The translations under genes and the position numbers were made by a program. A DNA stretch of 62,000 nt from Symbiodinium natans (lineage: Eukaryota > Sar > Dinophyceae > Suessiales > Symbiodiniaceae), in NCBI GenBank assembly GCA_905221605.1, contig CAJNDS010000802.1, positions 717,501 to 779,500 on the forward strand. Reading direction: 5' to 3'. Under the pieces are notes generated by a model. It saw only the letters and a program-made list of their open reading frames with translations. It did no database searches and had not been told where the DNA came from. This document shows positions 45,678 through 60,016 of this stretch, piece after piece (within the stretch, counting starts at the first letter, position 1; every line of letters begins with the position of its first letter).

Positions 45678-46910
45678 CTAAATCGGCTTGGGTCCTATCT
45701 GTCTTCGGATGGTGTCCACATAGCGCTGGAAGTCCGCGCTTTGAAGTTCCAGCGCAACAAAGAGCTCCTGACAGAGCCGCAGCACCTCGCCAAGATCGTC
45801 AAGCAAAAGGGACAGCAAAGAGACCCAAAGGGGGGGCACGCTTACAAAGGTCTTTTGCTTCTCTCAGGCAGGCGCCATGCAGCTGGCAACCTGCAGAGGA
45901 CAAGTGAGGTTCTGAGCGGATCTGAGCGTCAGAGGGGGCCAACCCCCCAAACACCTCCATCTCCGCAGCTCGCGACTCCACAGCGGACAGCCGGCGGCGC
46001 AGCGCCGCCGCCTCTCCCAAAACTTTCAAGAAGCGGATTGTGTTGCATCAAAATGGTCTTCTCAGCGCCCCTTCTTGGTCCCTCTCTAGTTACTTTTGCC
46101 TGCCCCGAAAAAGCGAGTTCTTGAAGCAGCTGCGAAGGCGGAGTGTCAAAACAGCGGAGGTTTGGCGAAGGACAAGGGGGCAGGACCTACCCTGAGGGTG
46201 CGACGTGCACTAGACTACTGGCATCATCGTGAGCAACCAGGGTGCACCTCGTTAGCCTCCGACCTGCAAACGATGACGGCCGAAGCTACATTTCAAGTAC
46301 CACAAGCGCCAGGAAGGTGCCCAACACACGTGCGGCTGAGCTGGCGCCTGGACTTTTCCAGAAGATCCTCTACCACCTCCTGAGTGTCTCAGCGTTGCCA
46401 AGTACAGATCCCCAAAATCAGAAACTCCGAGCCACATGTTACGAGAGCTCTCTCAATGGCCCTCGAGCAGAGCGGGATGACTTGAACGCCCTCTTGTTGT
46501 TATTCTGCCGAGTGTCTAGCTGCGCCTTAAGCTCCTCCGTACGCCCGTGGCTGTCAGCTCCTGCTCGGCCGCCTCCGCAAACCTATCAGTTGGCATCCAG
46601 GATGACTCTAGCGCGCAGTGCGCAGCAGCACAAACAACGTGGTGGTCACTCAGATCCGTCTTCCTAAGAAGCTTGCGCAACATGAACACACAAAAACGTT
46701 TGAAACAAAAAAGAGAGAGCACTCCAAAGAAGCTTGCGCAAAATGAACACACAAAAACGTCTGAAAAAAAGAGAGAGCACTCCCATCGAGGAGAGCTCTC
46801 CCCTTAGCGGGCGGCCGGACAGCGGCCCGCCGTCTCCTCCATCTCGGCCACAGGTTCCTCCAAATTTTCGGAGGCCAAGCCTGGCGCACTTCGAAGGCGT
46901 TCATTACATG
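45678..46910 (-). CDS. Coiled-coil protein, 3' part (several exons), unidentified
   Basis: The last two exons are well supported. The first, ending at 45955, encodes GEAAALRRRLSAVESRAAEM-E. The second, 45678-45785 after an AG|G acceptor, encodes VLRLCQELFVALELQSADFQ, then RYVDTIRRQIGPKPI and a stop. Phases match (0/0) across a GT-AG intron. Further upstream, coding-like pieces are FAEAAEQELTA (about 46560-46610), TEELKAQLDTRQNNNKRAFK (about 46470-46540) and SENLEEPVAEMEETAGRCPA (about 46830-46890), all helical and charged. They suggest a longer coiled-coil protein whose intron includes the 61-bp tandem duplication. No family is recognised. Confidence 0.5.
46668..46786. repeat. 61-bp tandem duplication
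   Basis: Two adjacent copies start GAAGCTTGCGCAA at 46668 and 46729 and share ATGAACACACAAAAACGT and AGAGAGAGCACTCC. There are a few substitutions and a 3-base length difference. Confidence 0.9.
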
Positions 46911-47614
46911 GGCCCTTTTTAAGCTTTTTTTAAGCTTGTATTGAGGGTTCGGCCCTGTACAAAAAGAGACGGCTCTTTTTTAGGTAGGAGCTCACGGACC
47001 TTCTTGACCTGGCTGGCTGGAGCTCGTCTGGCCTCAAGGAGTCAAAGCATTGGCACAAACCACGCGCTGGTTCAGGGCTTGAGGCGTTCAGGGCTTGAGG
47101 CGTTCGTTGTTTTATCTCTTTCTTTTTTTTTGGGGGGGGGGGGGGGGGGGGGCTTAGGGCTTCTAGGGTTTCGCGTCCCAGCCTGTGAGGTTCCTTGGCG
47201 GGGAGTGCGGTCCACGCACAGCACGGTGAGCGCCTGAGCGTGAAGCCCCTCAAATACCCTGAGCTCTAACCAGACGATCAAAGGCCCCCCAAACCCTGAA
47301 CACAACCTCTAGACTCTAGACCCTAAACCCTTAACCCTGAACTCTACCCCCCAAAGATTCAAAACCGAAACAGAAAATACACGAGGGAGCTGGGCGCGAA
47401 GCGCCGCAGCGCCAAGGCCTCCTGCTTCAAGTCCTTTGCACATGGGGGATATTAGGGTCCCTTTTGACGGTCCATTTCCGAAGATCTTAACAGGCGACCC
47501 TAATCAAGAACATATAGGATTTGGGGCTCAAGATTTCAGGGTTCACGTTTAGAGTCTGGCACCCTAGGGGTTCAGATGTACAAATTGCAGGGCTAAGCTT
47601 CAGGACCCAACATT
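46911..47614. repeat. Spacer with poly-G run and telomere-like tract
   Basis: A run of 21 G at 47132-47152 is followed by GCTTAGGGCTTCTAGGGTTT. At 47280-47345, variants such as ACCCTAAACCC and TTAACCCTGAACTC form a degenerate telomere-like block. No gene is supported. Confidence 0.7.
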
Positions 47615-47760
47615 TCAGAAGGCTATTGCCATTGCGTCAGGGTATGTCGACCGGTAGATCTCGCAACAGGAAGTATGGCGCAACGAGGCCAGTTTTGCAT
47701 ATCCAACAAAGGGACTCTCGTTCAGGTTATCAAGCTCCTGGCGATGTCCAGTGAACGCAC
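47615..47760 (-). CDS. Candidate terminal exon, unidentified
   Basis: After an AG|G acceptor at 47761 the frame reads FTGHRQELDNLNESPFVGYA, then a segment with three cysteines, ending YPDAMAIAF before TGA. Entry phase is 1. It fits the - strand array upstream of the coiled-coil gene ending at 45678. No family is recognised. Confidence 0.35.
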
Positions 47761-48201
47761 CTACTATCCTCACAAAAGCGCTTCTCGCTGTGCACCTGTG
47801 GCACGTTGACCTTAACCTCCCTGAAAGCAACAACCATCATTCGCAAACCCATTTTACTCGCCATTCCTCCCGGCCTCTGCCACGATCCGACCGTGGCTCC
47901 GCTCAGGGCCGGCAGTGTGCTTTACCACCTGGGAGCATTTTGGGCCTTATAGTGCTTGGGAGTGTTTCCCGATTTTCCTTTGCGCTGCACGCAACCTTCC
48001 TCAGGCCAGCACATTGGCTTTGGAGCGTCGTGCTTGTGAAAGCCAAATGGCCTGGCACGGGCTTGGGTTTAGGATTTTGGGTTTGGCGTGCAAAGATGTG
48101 TATATGTCACTCATTCATGACTCAACATACATGACATACATACCTACATACATACAACCGAAACAAGAACAATGTGCCCCCCCCCCCTTCTCTACCAACA
48201 G

Positions 48202-49248
48202 GGTTGCTTTGTATTGACAAGGCTGAAGATGCCATTGTTACTTATTCTACCGGAAGTTTGCACCTTGCGCTTCTTTGTGCTCTGTACCAATACCCCAAAA
48301 CTCCTGTCAGTGGCAACTTTATCACCAGAAAACGGTTCACTTTTCCTAGCAACTCTCATCCTTTTTCGTCCGTAACACGAGGACGGCTTAGGTTGTTGTC
48401 CCAGGCTAGTTCACGTCTTATTGAAGACGCTGGCCAGACCCTCGTTGAGTTTTTGGGTTCTAGGGTTTAGAGCCTTCGTTTAGGTTGAGGGTTTGGAGGC
48501 CTAGGACTAGGGATTGCGGAGAAGAGGTTTCAGGGTCTCGGGTTTCGAAGTCCCTGGGACGGCGGCCTCCGCTTGCAGGCCCAGCAGTGGCGAATGGTCC
48601 ATGGCAGCGTTGGGGCTGAATGCGTACAGACGAGGCAAAGGTTGTGCCAAAGCTTGAGCATCAACCGCGGAAATCTCCACATCAAACCCGCCATAACCCT
48701 AAACCCTAAACCCCCCAATGGGCCCTACATGGCCCTACTGTAACCTTGCAGGTGGGTTCGGTAACAGGGACAAATTTGCATGGTTTCAGGGTGAAGGACT
48801 GCCGAAGACGGCTGCATCGCTATCTGCTGCCTTGCTGCAGACGTGGCCTACGCGTGGCTGTTTTCAGGTTTTTCTTTCGAAGGTTTTTTCCGGCGGAATC
48901 GCGCTGCGCGATTCCGTGGCTGTTCTTTGTGCTGCCCTCCTGAAAAAAATGGCCTCTTTCAACTGGGTTGTGTCTGGGGGGGGGGGAATGACGTCTATCG
49001 GCCAAGCTCTTAATTCCTATGCTGTCTGCGCGATGCTGAAACCCCTCAACCTCCAAACCGCGCAGCACAAAAAGCTCTTTGAAACCACATTGCGAATGCT
49101 GGGAGAGAAAAACCATACGAAACCATCTCTGTTGCCCAACTCGCCGGGGCAACCTTTGACCGACCCCGAACTGAGTCACCCAGTCCAAAGGGATAGGGGG
49201 CGTGGCCGCGGGCTTGGGCTTCGCGCTTGTGGGAGTTATAGGGTTTAG
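48202..49248 (+). CDS. Unidentified + strand gene, two or more exons (helical-repeat type?)
   Basis: Exon 48202-48456 (CIDKAEDAIVTYSTGSLHLA to RLIEDAGQTLVEFLG) ends at a GT donor in phase 1 and joins an exon from 48752 (GGFGNRDKFAWFQGEGLPKT) with AG|G and matching phase. Later in the same open frame, SIGQALNSYAVCAMLKPLNL and KKLFETTLRML have the spacing of helical-repeat (RAP/FAST-kinase-like) organelle RNA-binding proteins; that resemblance is weak. Further introns are likely between 48860 and 48990. The 48457-48751 intron carries telomere-like repeats at both ends in opposite orientation. It is opposite in strand to its neighbours on both sides. Confidence 0.45.
48457..48751 (+). repeat. 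Intron bounded by inverted telomere-like repeats
   Basis: The 5' end reads GTTCTAGGGTTTAGAG and GTTTAGGTTGAGGGTTTGG. Near the 3' end, TAACCCTAAACCCTAAACCC lies at 48694-48714. The two ends can base-pair. Confidence 0.65.
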
Positions 49249-49549
49249 GTGTGAGGGGGAGTGGGGTTGATGGAGCTTGGTGTCAAGGCGTTCAGTACTC
49301 CACCATTACCGGACACAGACCATGTTCTGCACGCTAGTGCGACGTTGCAAGCCTAATCAAGCTCACATCCCACCCACACCGCGGAATCACTGCTTAAAAA
49401 CACTTACGTAGGCTCCGGGTAGGAAGCAGTACGGCGCAAATCGACGGCCTCAGATCCAACACGATCTGGCAAAGCTCGGGGGACCCTTTGTTTGGGCCCT
49501 AGGTTGAAACATCTTGAAAGTGGGTGAAAGTTGAAACTGCGAAGCTGCC

Positions 49550-51173
49550 TTAAAACATGCTGGTCTGGGACTTCCTCAAGCGCTGCCGCAGCCTCGGCAC
49601 GGTGAGCAGGGAGTTGGCATCCAGGTCGTCCAAGGAGGCCTCGGCCACCTCGGCCCCAGAACGCGCCTGGGCCCGGTGGGCCCGCCAGTCTCGTGCTGCC
49701 AGGGCAGAGCCCGCTGCGATGAGGCCCCCGATCCGCTGCAGGGTGACGCGCAGGGCCTTGGCGCTCCACTTTACCGCCTCGCCGGCGGCCACTTCGGGAG
49801 CGCGTTCGTGGGCATCGTCGAAGAGGTTGATGCCATCCAGAAGGGAGAAAGCAGCTTTGGTGGAAGAGGGGGTGGCTTCCCCTTGAAGCAAGTTGCAAAG
49901 GTTTTGAGAGGACATAAACGCGAGGCCCATCTTCTGATTGGGCTCTTCCAGTAAAGGGTGCAGCTCATGTAGCGACTCGTCCAAGCCCTGGAGCACTAGC
50001 TTGATTGCTCGGACGAAGGTGTGACATCGGTCCGCCTCACTGGAGGGCAAAATGTCCTTCACCAACTTGGCCGCGTGCTTCGTGCTTTCACAGCGCTTGG
50101 CGCTGTTCTGCAGTGCTGAGACCCAAACATAGACCTTCTTGTGCCATCATCTTTCACAACATGCATGGGACTACCTACTCGCCCATCGAAACTTTAGCCA
50201 ACGTTGCCTCATCGAAATGGTCCAGCAGTGTCGGGACAGAGTCTGCCTCCCGCAAGCAAAAACAAGAGTCACCAACAAAAACGGAACTCCGACACCAAGA
50301 CCACCAGACGCCAAGACCCTGAGACACTAAGTCCCTAAACATCCCTAGACCCCTGCCCCCACCCCCTCCCCCTGCCCTGCCCCCAAGTGGGACAAGAAAA
50401 CCCGAAACACTTTTGATCTCCCAGCATCGCCCTGAGCCTTGTATGGCGGCTGCCAGAGTCTGGTCCAAATGAGGCCTCTGAGGCTTTTTTAAGGAGGGGC
50501 TGGCGAAGGCCTCTTGGGCCTTTAGTGAGTTTAGGCTGTAGATTTGGGCTGTGAAGGGGTCTAGGGTTGGCGAGGGTGCACAACAAGTGCCAACCACCGG
50601 GGTTCGGATTCAGTTGAGGGGTTCAGGGCTGACTTGGGCTACGCTGGCGGCCTTCTTTCTGGATCTCCGAGTCCCAGAACCGAGCGACCTTCAGAAACGG
50701 CGGCTCTCTTCTTTGCATTCACAACCAGAGTCTGTGCGCAGTGGCAGCAACAAGTCCATGTTCTCTTCCCACGAAGCATGCCTAGAACGGTGCGCGATCG
50801 GTTGAGAAAAGGTAAGTACGTACGACATAGGACTACAGTGCGGCAGATGAGTCGAAGAGCGAAGGTCCGAAGCAGGGCACCATGTCAAAGGCTTGGGCAA
50901 CACGCATTGTGCCTCTTAGAGAGCATCAACACACTGACAGCACACGACATTGCAGTGTGTTGAAGCAGTGCACCCATCGCAGGCTCCATTCGAAGAACCG
51001 AAAGCAGCAGGAGCAACCGATGTGCCGTTTTGCGGCGCCAGACCCCGCTTGTTGTAACCAGATTCGCAACCTCTCCTAGCCCATTCGAAGCAGAGCAAGC
51101 AGAGCATCTGCAGCGCATCCGCCTTTATGTCCTTCTGGAGCGGGTCAAGGTCCAAGTCCGTCACCTTGCCTAC
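49550..51173 (-). CDS. Unidentified helical protein, 3' part (three exons placed)
   Basis: Exons 51081-51173 (VGKVTDLDLDPLQKDIKADA, then LQMLCLLCFEW), 50193-50246 (DSVPTLLDHFDEATLAK) and 49550-50134 are placed, all with AG|G acceptors and phase 0 ends. The last exon begins VYVWVSALQNSAKRCESTKH, continues as a mostly helical protein (RAIKLVLQGLDESLHELHPL), and ends in an arginine-rich tail and stop at 49550. The 58-bp intron 50135-50192 is GT-AG; the exon ending at 51081 uses a GC donor. An exon between 50247 and 51080 may be missing. A candidate start ATG lies near 51330. No family is recognised. Confidence 0.5.
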
Positions 51174-51453
51174 CTGACTCAGGCTCGAGCATCTCAGGAT
51201 GGCATGTTCTGTGTCAGGCTGATCCAAGATCGAACTGAGAAACCGCCCTTTACGACTGCCAAGGTCGTTTTTTGTCTTTCAGGGCCGCAGAAAAGTGCCT
51301 TGGGCACTCTTCCAAGCCCCCTGAGAAGCCATTTCGTCGCAGCAGCAGTGGAACTGAAGGAATTCCAGCCCTACCGCCTGCTCTGGGAAAAAGTGGCTGG
51401 CAAAAGTGTTCACAAAACGTGGCTTTTGGCACTCTTCTGGTGCACTTTTCTGC

Positions 51454-54181
<2,728 letters not shown>

Positions 54182-55410
54182 GGCGTCCAAAGCGGGTGCC
54201 CCCTTTAAGCTAAAGAGAGTGGCTACAAAGGGAAACAAAACTGTACCAAAAGGACACGGACTTTGAGCCAGACGGCTGCGATGGTCACAATACAGCCACG
54301 CTTCTCCTAACTTTCCGGGCGCACCGAGTCAGGGCAGTGACAGCAGCGCAAGGCTCACGGACACTGAATCTTGACCAGGTCTTGGCTTCAAAGTTAGGGC
54401 CTAGGGCCTAGGGTCCAGGGCACGACTCGTACAATATCCCCCAAACGCACATGCGCAGCGTCGTGGCCTTCAGCGCCTCGATGGCGCTCGCAACGTGCTG
54501 AGCGCAACGCGTCACAGCTGCCTGCTTCACAGCAGACGGTGGGTACCATGTCACTAAAATAGCGCTGAGTACATGACGACGATGGGTTGCGGACAGTTCC
54601 GTCATGAGCTTCAGTTTGCACTGATGCATCAGTCGAAATTTCCAAGCCCGCACTCCGACAGAAACTCCAGATCCGTGAGCGGCAAGCCAGGAAACCAGCA
54701 ATTCAGCAAACTCCCGAACTCCCGCGATTCTGGAAACAGGTCGCATCAAGAACCTGGCATCAAAAACTGCAGGAACCTGAATTAGGCCATTCGATTTGCC
54801 ATGTTTCCTGTCCCAGAGCGTGTCGATGCCCGCAACAGGAAGCTGGCCGATTCGGAAAACTGGCATCATGCGATGCAGGAAACTGAATCCGACGATCGGC
54901 AGACTGCCCGAGTCATGCACCTGCCTGATTCGGGAAACTGACCCAGGGTTGGGTGAGGAGCTGCCGCAACATGCAACTTGCGAAGTCCGCGTTTCTAGTG
55001 TCAGTCCTGAATCAGCGGTTTCCAGTCTGCCGAATGCATGGTTTCCGGAATCAGCAGCCCATTTCCAGTTTCCCAAAATCCGCAGTTGTTCAGCATCCAG
55101 AATCCACAGTTCCAGGGTTTCCTGTGTATGCCGAATAAACCTTTCTCAGTTTACGAAGCCATCCTTTCTTAGCTGTATTCCGAATCCCCGCCTGACCGCT
55201 CAAGATCGCGGCTACCCTCTGTTCCCATCCGTTTGAGCGAGCGCATCCTATGCACCCTGAACTCTGAACTCAGCGGGATTTCGGAGCCCAAACCCCTACG
55301 GGTGGGAGGGGTGGGAGGCCCTGGCCTTGACCTGCTCCTCGGTGCTGTTGCCCTCAGGGGGCTCAGGGTTTCGGATCTCGTGGGCTGAGGGAAAAACTTG
55401 CTCAAGGACT
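54182..55410. other. Spacer and possible 3' exon of the membrane-protein gene
   Basis: A - strand piece at 54420-54560 (TRCAQHVASAIEALKATTLR) looks coding and may be the last exon of the gene upstream. Repeat-like text occupies 54640-55150. A telomere/CCTAGGG-like string lies at 54395-54415. Confidence 0.35.
54640..55150. repeat. Dispersed short repeats (GGAAACTG/GATTC type)
   Basis: Many loosely spaced copies, in both orientations, of a motif like TTCGGGAAACTG or CAGTTTCC(C/T)GAATC, for example at about 54690, 54735, 54890, 54940, 55020, 55050 and 55070. The same motif family occurs at 2085-2185. Confidence 0.6.
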
Positions 55411-58400
55411 CTAGACACACTGGGCTGCGGCAAAAACAACCGGTGCCTGGACATAGGCAAAGACCATGTCCACCATGAAGACCACCTGAGCGCGCACGGC
55501 CCGAAAATGTTCTTGATGGTGCTGCAGCGCTTCATGCCGAATGGTGCGAAACATTCGTGCCTCACCAACACAGACCCTCCTTGCACAAGCGAGCCGGAGG
55601 AAAGGTCTCTTAGGATGCAGCGTCTCTTGGCACGAACCAAAATGTACAAGTAACCCAAGTTGACCCAAGTTACCATGATGGCCACAATGTTGTCCAGGAT
55701 CGCCATGAACAACTCGGCATCGGGCTGGTCAAAATGCGGGAGGTGCCTCAGCCTTGGCCATGGGGCGCGGGTCCCTTGGACAGAAAACGTGAAAGCTGCA
55801 AAGTAGGGCCAAGCTCAGTAGGCTGTTGCCAGGCAACATCTGCACCCCGCCGTAGCCGACCTGACACACACAGTCGGCGTTCACACGTTGACGAGCTTTG
55901 GCGAGAGTTGGCATAAGGTTCTGGTATAGTTGCTAAGGCACCCAGAGAAGACAGGCCCGGTAGTACTTGGAGCCCGGAGCCAGATACCCATACATTGCCA
56001 GCGTCCACATGATGAACATCACGACGAAATATGCAAAGATGCGCAGCAAGGAGGAGGTGGAAGTGAGGCTGAGGTTTGCTTCTGCCCCAGTCCCACTCAG
56101 AATCAAGATGGCGGGAACATTTCCCACAGCCAGCCCCATGCCGACCCCCAGAATCCGATTCATGTTCGTGTCAAAGGAGGAGCCAGATGTCTCCGAAAAA
56201 ATAAAGGATGTGGCAACCACACAACCCATGCTGTAGTCCCGGGAATAGACGGACCAAAGGAGAGCCAAAGTCCAGGAGACGGTGTTTCGGAGAGCAAACC
56301 AGTGGCGGGTTCTCGAGTCCTTCTGCCCACCTGGGGCCGCATCCTGATGGCCTCGGACCAAAACACCAACTTGATACATTCGAATATAAGAACAAAAAAT
56401 CTGTGCGGATATTCATGCAGTCCTAAAGAGGCGTACCTACTTCCACCACAGCTCCGTTGCAGAGGCAACGTCGAAGCACAACCACGCTCTCTACACGTCT
56501 GAGTCGCACGATTCAAAGTCGTTGAAGGTGGCGGGCCAGGAGCGCAGCCTCAGATTTTCTGGACTCAGGGACAAAGATGCCTTCAGGGCGCGCGCGGCAG
56601 ATGATTTCAGCATAACCCGGGTAGCAGTGACGAGTGGCTGGTCAAGGAAGGCCATTTCAGCCGAAGATGCATTCTCAGGTTTGGCATGCTTCGCCAGCGC
56701 CTTGCACAAGACTTCCTCGCGGGCTGAACTGCCCTAGAGTCCAGGTTCTAAGCGCTTCTGATTCTGGCCTGAAAAAATTGTTAGCTGAGGCCGGGAAAAC
56801 AAGGCCCAAGCAACCAAGTGGATCTGTTGCGGGTGAGGTTTGGGAGATTGTTTTGAAGGTTTCCAATGACCTGGATTCTGAACCTCAGCCATGTAGGCTC
56901 CAGATGCCCAAGAGGTTCAATTGCCGGGACACCGACAGGATGCTTCTGCTTCCAAGCGTCGTCTGCCTTCTTCGCGAGGCGCTGAAGCTCTTGACGCGTC
57001 TCCAAGCTGAGATCCGCCTTTGCAATTCTTGCTATGGCTTGCGGATAGCTTAGCAGCTTAGCACGGACTGTGGAAGGCTTTGGCCACTTTACGGGTTTGG
57101 GACTCACACCTGGGCGTTGGGCTTAGGAAAACTTGGAGGTTGTGACAAAGACTAATAACGTTCGTCAACCATCTGCAAAGCTCCGCACAACGGAAGCCGC
57201 AGGCCTTGTGCCGGCAGTCGTGAGCTACCGCGGCAAGGCCCTCGCTGCAGGCGAGCACGAAGTCCTCGAAGAAACGTACCGACAAACACGCTGACATCAA
57301 TGAAATCTGCAAACTCACTCAGACTCAGGTCCTCGACTAGCTGCTGCTCGCCCTTTGCAGTAGACTGCCCAAGATACCGCATCAAGCCGCTCTGGATGCG
57401 GAGGAGTTGGCGCAGCTGGCGCAGGAAAGCAGCTACCTGCAAATCTGACAGCGATGGACTCATTGAGGGGTTTCGGTTCAGGGCCGCAGCTGGTCTGCTA
57501 CGGACAAGGCACCTGCCGCAGATGCTTGTGTTGCACCCGCATGGGAGCGGATGCCCAGGACTCCCAAACGACCTGCAATGAAGGACGTCAAACTTGGAGC
57601 CCTGAGGATGTACCCTTGGGTTTGGGAACCTTTTTTTCATGATCCCCTAAGGGAATCTGAGGGCCATATTCGGAGAAAATTGAGGAACCACTTCGGGGTG
57701 CATCCTTAGGGGTCCAAGTATGAATCTCTTGACGCAACACGCAGCTGCAAAGTCCAAAGCCCTAAGCTCACTACAGGAACACCACATTCCCTCCACAGTC
57801 CCACCATCCATGTTGACTGCGTATTGCCTGCTCCAAGAGAGCCTCAGCAGTCGTCCGGCGCTTTCCCAGCTGCCGGATGTAGAAGTTGGAACTGTCAGCG
57901 TGGAAGGAGAACTTCCAAGCTTCTTGCTGGAGGATCGTCATCAGGTACTCCAAGCAGCCGGCGGTGTCCTCTGCCAGCTGTGCCAACTCAGTAGCTGCAC
58001 ACCACAGACAGCTGTGTCTGCGCACAGATTCCCGGCTCCAGGGGAGGAGACCAACAGATGGGATGGCCAACAGAACGGCAAGGGCAACGAGCCAGAAGCC
58101 ACACATGGCAATTCCGTTCCAGTTCCAGGTGAATTCCCAATCCCACAGGACAGCTCGGAAGCCAGATGTCGTCCGAGGATTCATGAATGGAATCAGAAAC
58201 TCTGAAAACACTCCCAACGCGTATTGCTTCTGGCCTACAGGTGTGGAGCTAAAGAAAAGGGCGTATGTTGAGCACACGGCGAAGGCGATGGCGCCCAAGC
58301 TGTGGTACCCAAATGGCAACCAGGCCTTGCTGAAGTATTCTTCAGGTAAATAGTTGACGCCACCTGCACCACCAGGCATGATCAGGTTCAGGAGGCTCGC

Positions 58401-59207
58401 CATGCAAAGCCCAGTTGCAGCGCCCAGCAGCGCATCATAGATGCCACTGACCAGGCTGCCAAGGTGCGGGGTTACCAAGAAGGAATACCAGAAGGGAAGA
58501 TGATGATAGATCCGCATGATGTTGGTCGGTACCAAGCTGTAGCTGCTTGCTGGGCATCTGTCCCAGCCTTTGAGTGACGCCTGAGGTCTTCCTCCCCCGT
58601 CTTAATTCTTGCATTGACCATGAATGAAACCATGAAACCTAACCTGGGCCAAATGCAAGTCCCAGCTGCGTTGGCAGACCTTTCTGAACAGGGAAACAGC
58701 AACGGCACTGCACCGATGGCCACGTAGACCAGCGCAGACCGCAAAGCCAAGGCGTACTCAAGGTGCGAACTGCCTGTGCTCAGCGTTGCTTGATGAACAT
58801 CAAACTGGTCTACAGTCGCCCGAAGAGCCAAAACCGACACGAAACACCTCTTCACTAGACGCCCCCCCTCGAATCCAAAGCAAGATGCACCATCCTCTGC
58901 GCGGCCTGCAAACAACAGGTGAAGAGAACGCCCACCGAAACAGCTATCAAATATCGAACAGCTCAATTCTGTAGGGACGGACGTGCTGCTAGGGCCGAGC
59001 ACTATACTGAAGCATGCCTTCCTGGTCTGCCCCTGCACATGTCACATGCACTCAAGTACCTGCTTCTATACTCAGTCTCGCAACCGTCATAGCAAGGCAG
59101 GACGTAAGCTCCAAACCGTTCCCCCGCCTCAAAAGGGACCAGCTGCGCTTCAAGAACACCAGTAGCAGCAAGAAGGCCAAAAAAAACACAAGCCACAGGC
59201 TCGCCAT
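55411..59207 (-). CDS. FUSC/ALMT-like multi-spanning membrane protein, at least nine exons
   Basis: Exons placed by phase are 59060-59207 (ATG; MASLWLVFFLAFLLLLVFLK), 58644-58905, 57786-58536, 57280-57436, 56871-57109, 56497-56733, 55942-56343, 55835-55860 and 55674-55746. One or more later exons run to about 55411. Two membrane halves are separated by a cytosolic region. The first contains ALRSALVYVAIGAVPLLFP and LVSGIYDALLGAATGLCMAS. The second contains LRNTVSWTLALLWSVYSRDY, the FIFSETSGSS stretch and NRILGVGMGLAVGNVPAIL. This arrangement, with R-N-T-x-x-W and N-R-x-x-G in the second half, resembles fusaric-acid-resistance and malate-channel families, which export organic or aromatic anions; substrate unknown. 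Junctions use GT-AG mostly, with AG|G. The C-terminal exon order, perhaps extending to 54420, is unresolved. Confidence 0.65.
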
Positions 59208-60016
59208 GTTTGCGAGGTTGTCTTTGACAGATGTCACTGCATTGTCATGCGTTGTGCAGACTCATACTGGCACATACTAGCATTGCAACATGAAAGTGCC
59301 GACTTGCAACAAAGGTGCGCCGCATGTATGGCCACGACAATGCAGTTGCCCAACCACCTACTCTAAAGCTCAACCCGAAGAATGTGCTAACGAAAGATCG
59401 ACGGTGAACTGATCGTTGGTGTAGAGCTTGGGGTAAAATCCGTGCCGTCGAGTCCGGCAGATGGGGGTCAGTGCTGAGACAGCTGCGCAAATTAGAACAA
59501 CGGGTATTCAGTCGGAAGCCGATAGAAGGATCCGCATACTTCCGAAACGTGCATCCTGCCATGGCGCAACAAAGGCCCGAGAAAACTTGGAATTCCCACT
59601 ATGAAAGCATGGAGGCTTATATCATTCTCCTTGGAGCGACGGACTGCGCGAAGCCTTCGCGAGCTCGGTTTCCGAGATCTGGCTAGTGAGACTGGCTGGT
59701 GAAACTGGCTTGACGCCCACATCTCTGATGGGCCAAGCTACACAGAGCAACCATTCCGACAACTTCCGACACCCAAAGGCAACTGAAGATCGAATTGTCG
59801 TGTCTCCAACCAAAAAGAATCCTTCGAATGCCTACGAACGCTTCTCGGATCTATGGCTCATTGTAGGATCCAACGGTACAGTGGCTCGGAGCCTCACGCA
59901 GGTGGAGCAGCCTGAGCTCAACGGCACCAAACAAAGCAGAGGCGAGAAGATGATGGATGAGCATGGAGAAGAGACTCAGGAGCCAAGAGTCGAGGATAGT
60001 CGAGGAGAGCACAGAG
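59208..60016. other. Intergenic spacer
   Basis: About 800 bases between the stop of the gene upstream and the ATG at 59207. No coding frame with splice support and no recognisable element. Symmetric short frames on both strands only. Confidence 0.5.

Noticed and set aside
47519-47532. Partial spliced-leader-like string (ATTTGGGGCTCAAG)
   Set aside because: It matches only the 3' half with mismatches and sits in telomere-like G/T-rich text, so chance is the simpler explanation.
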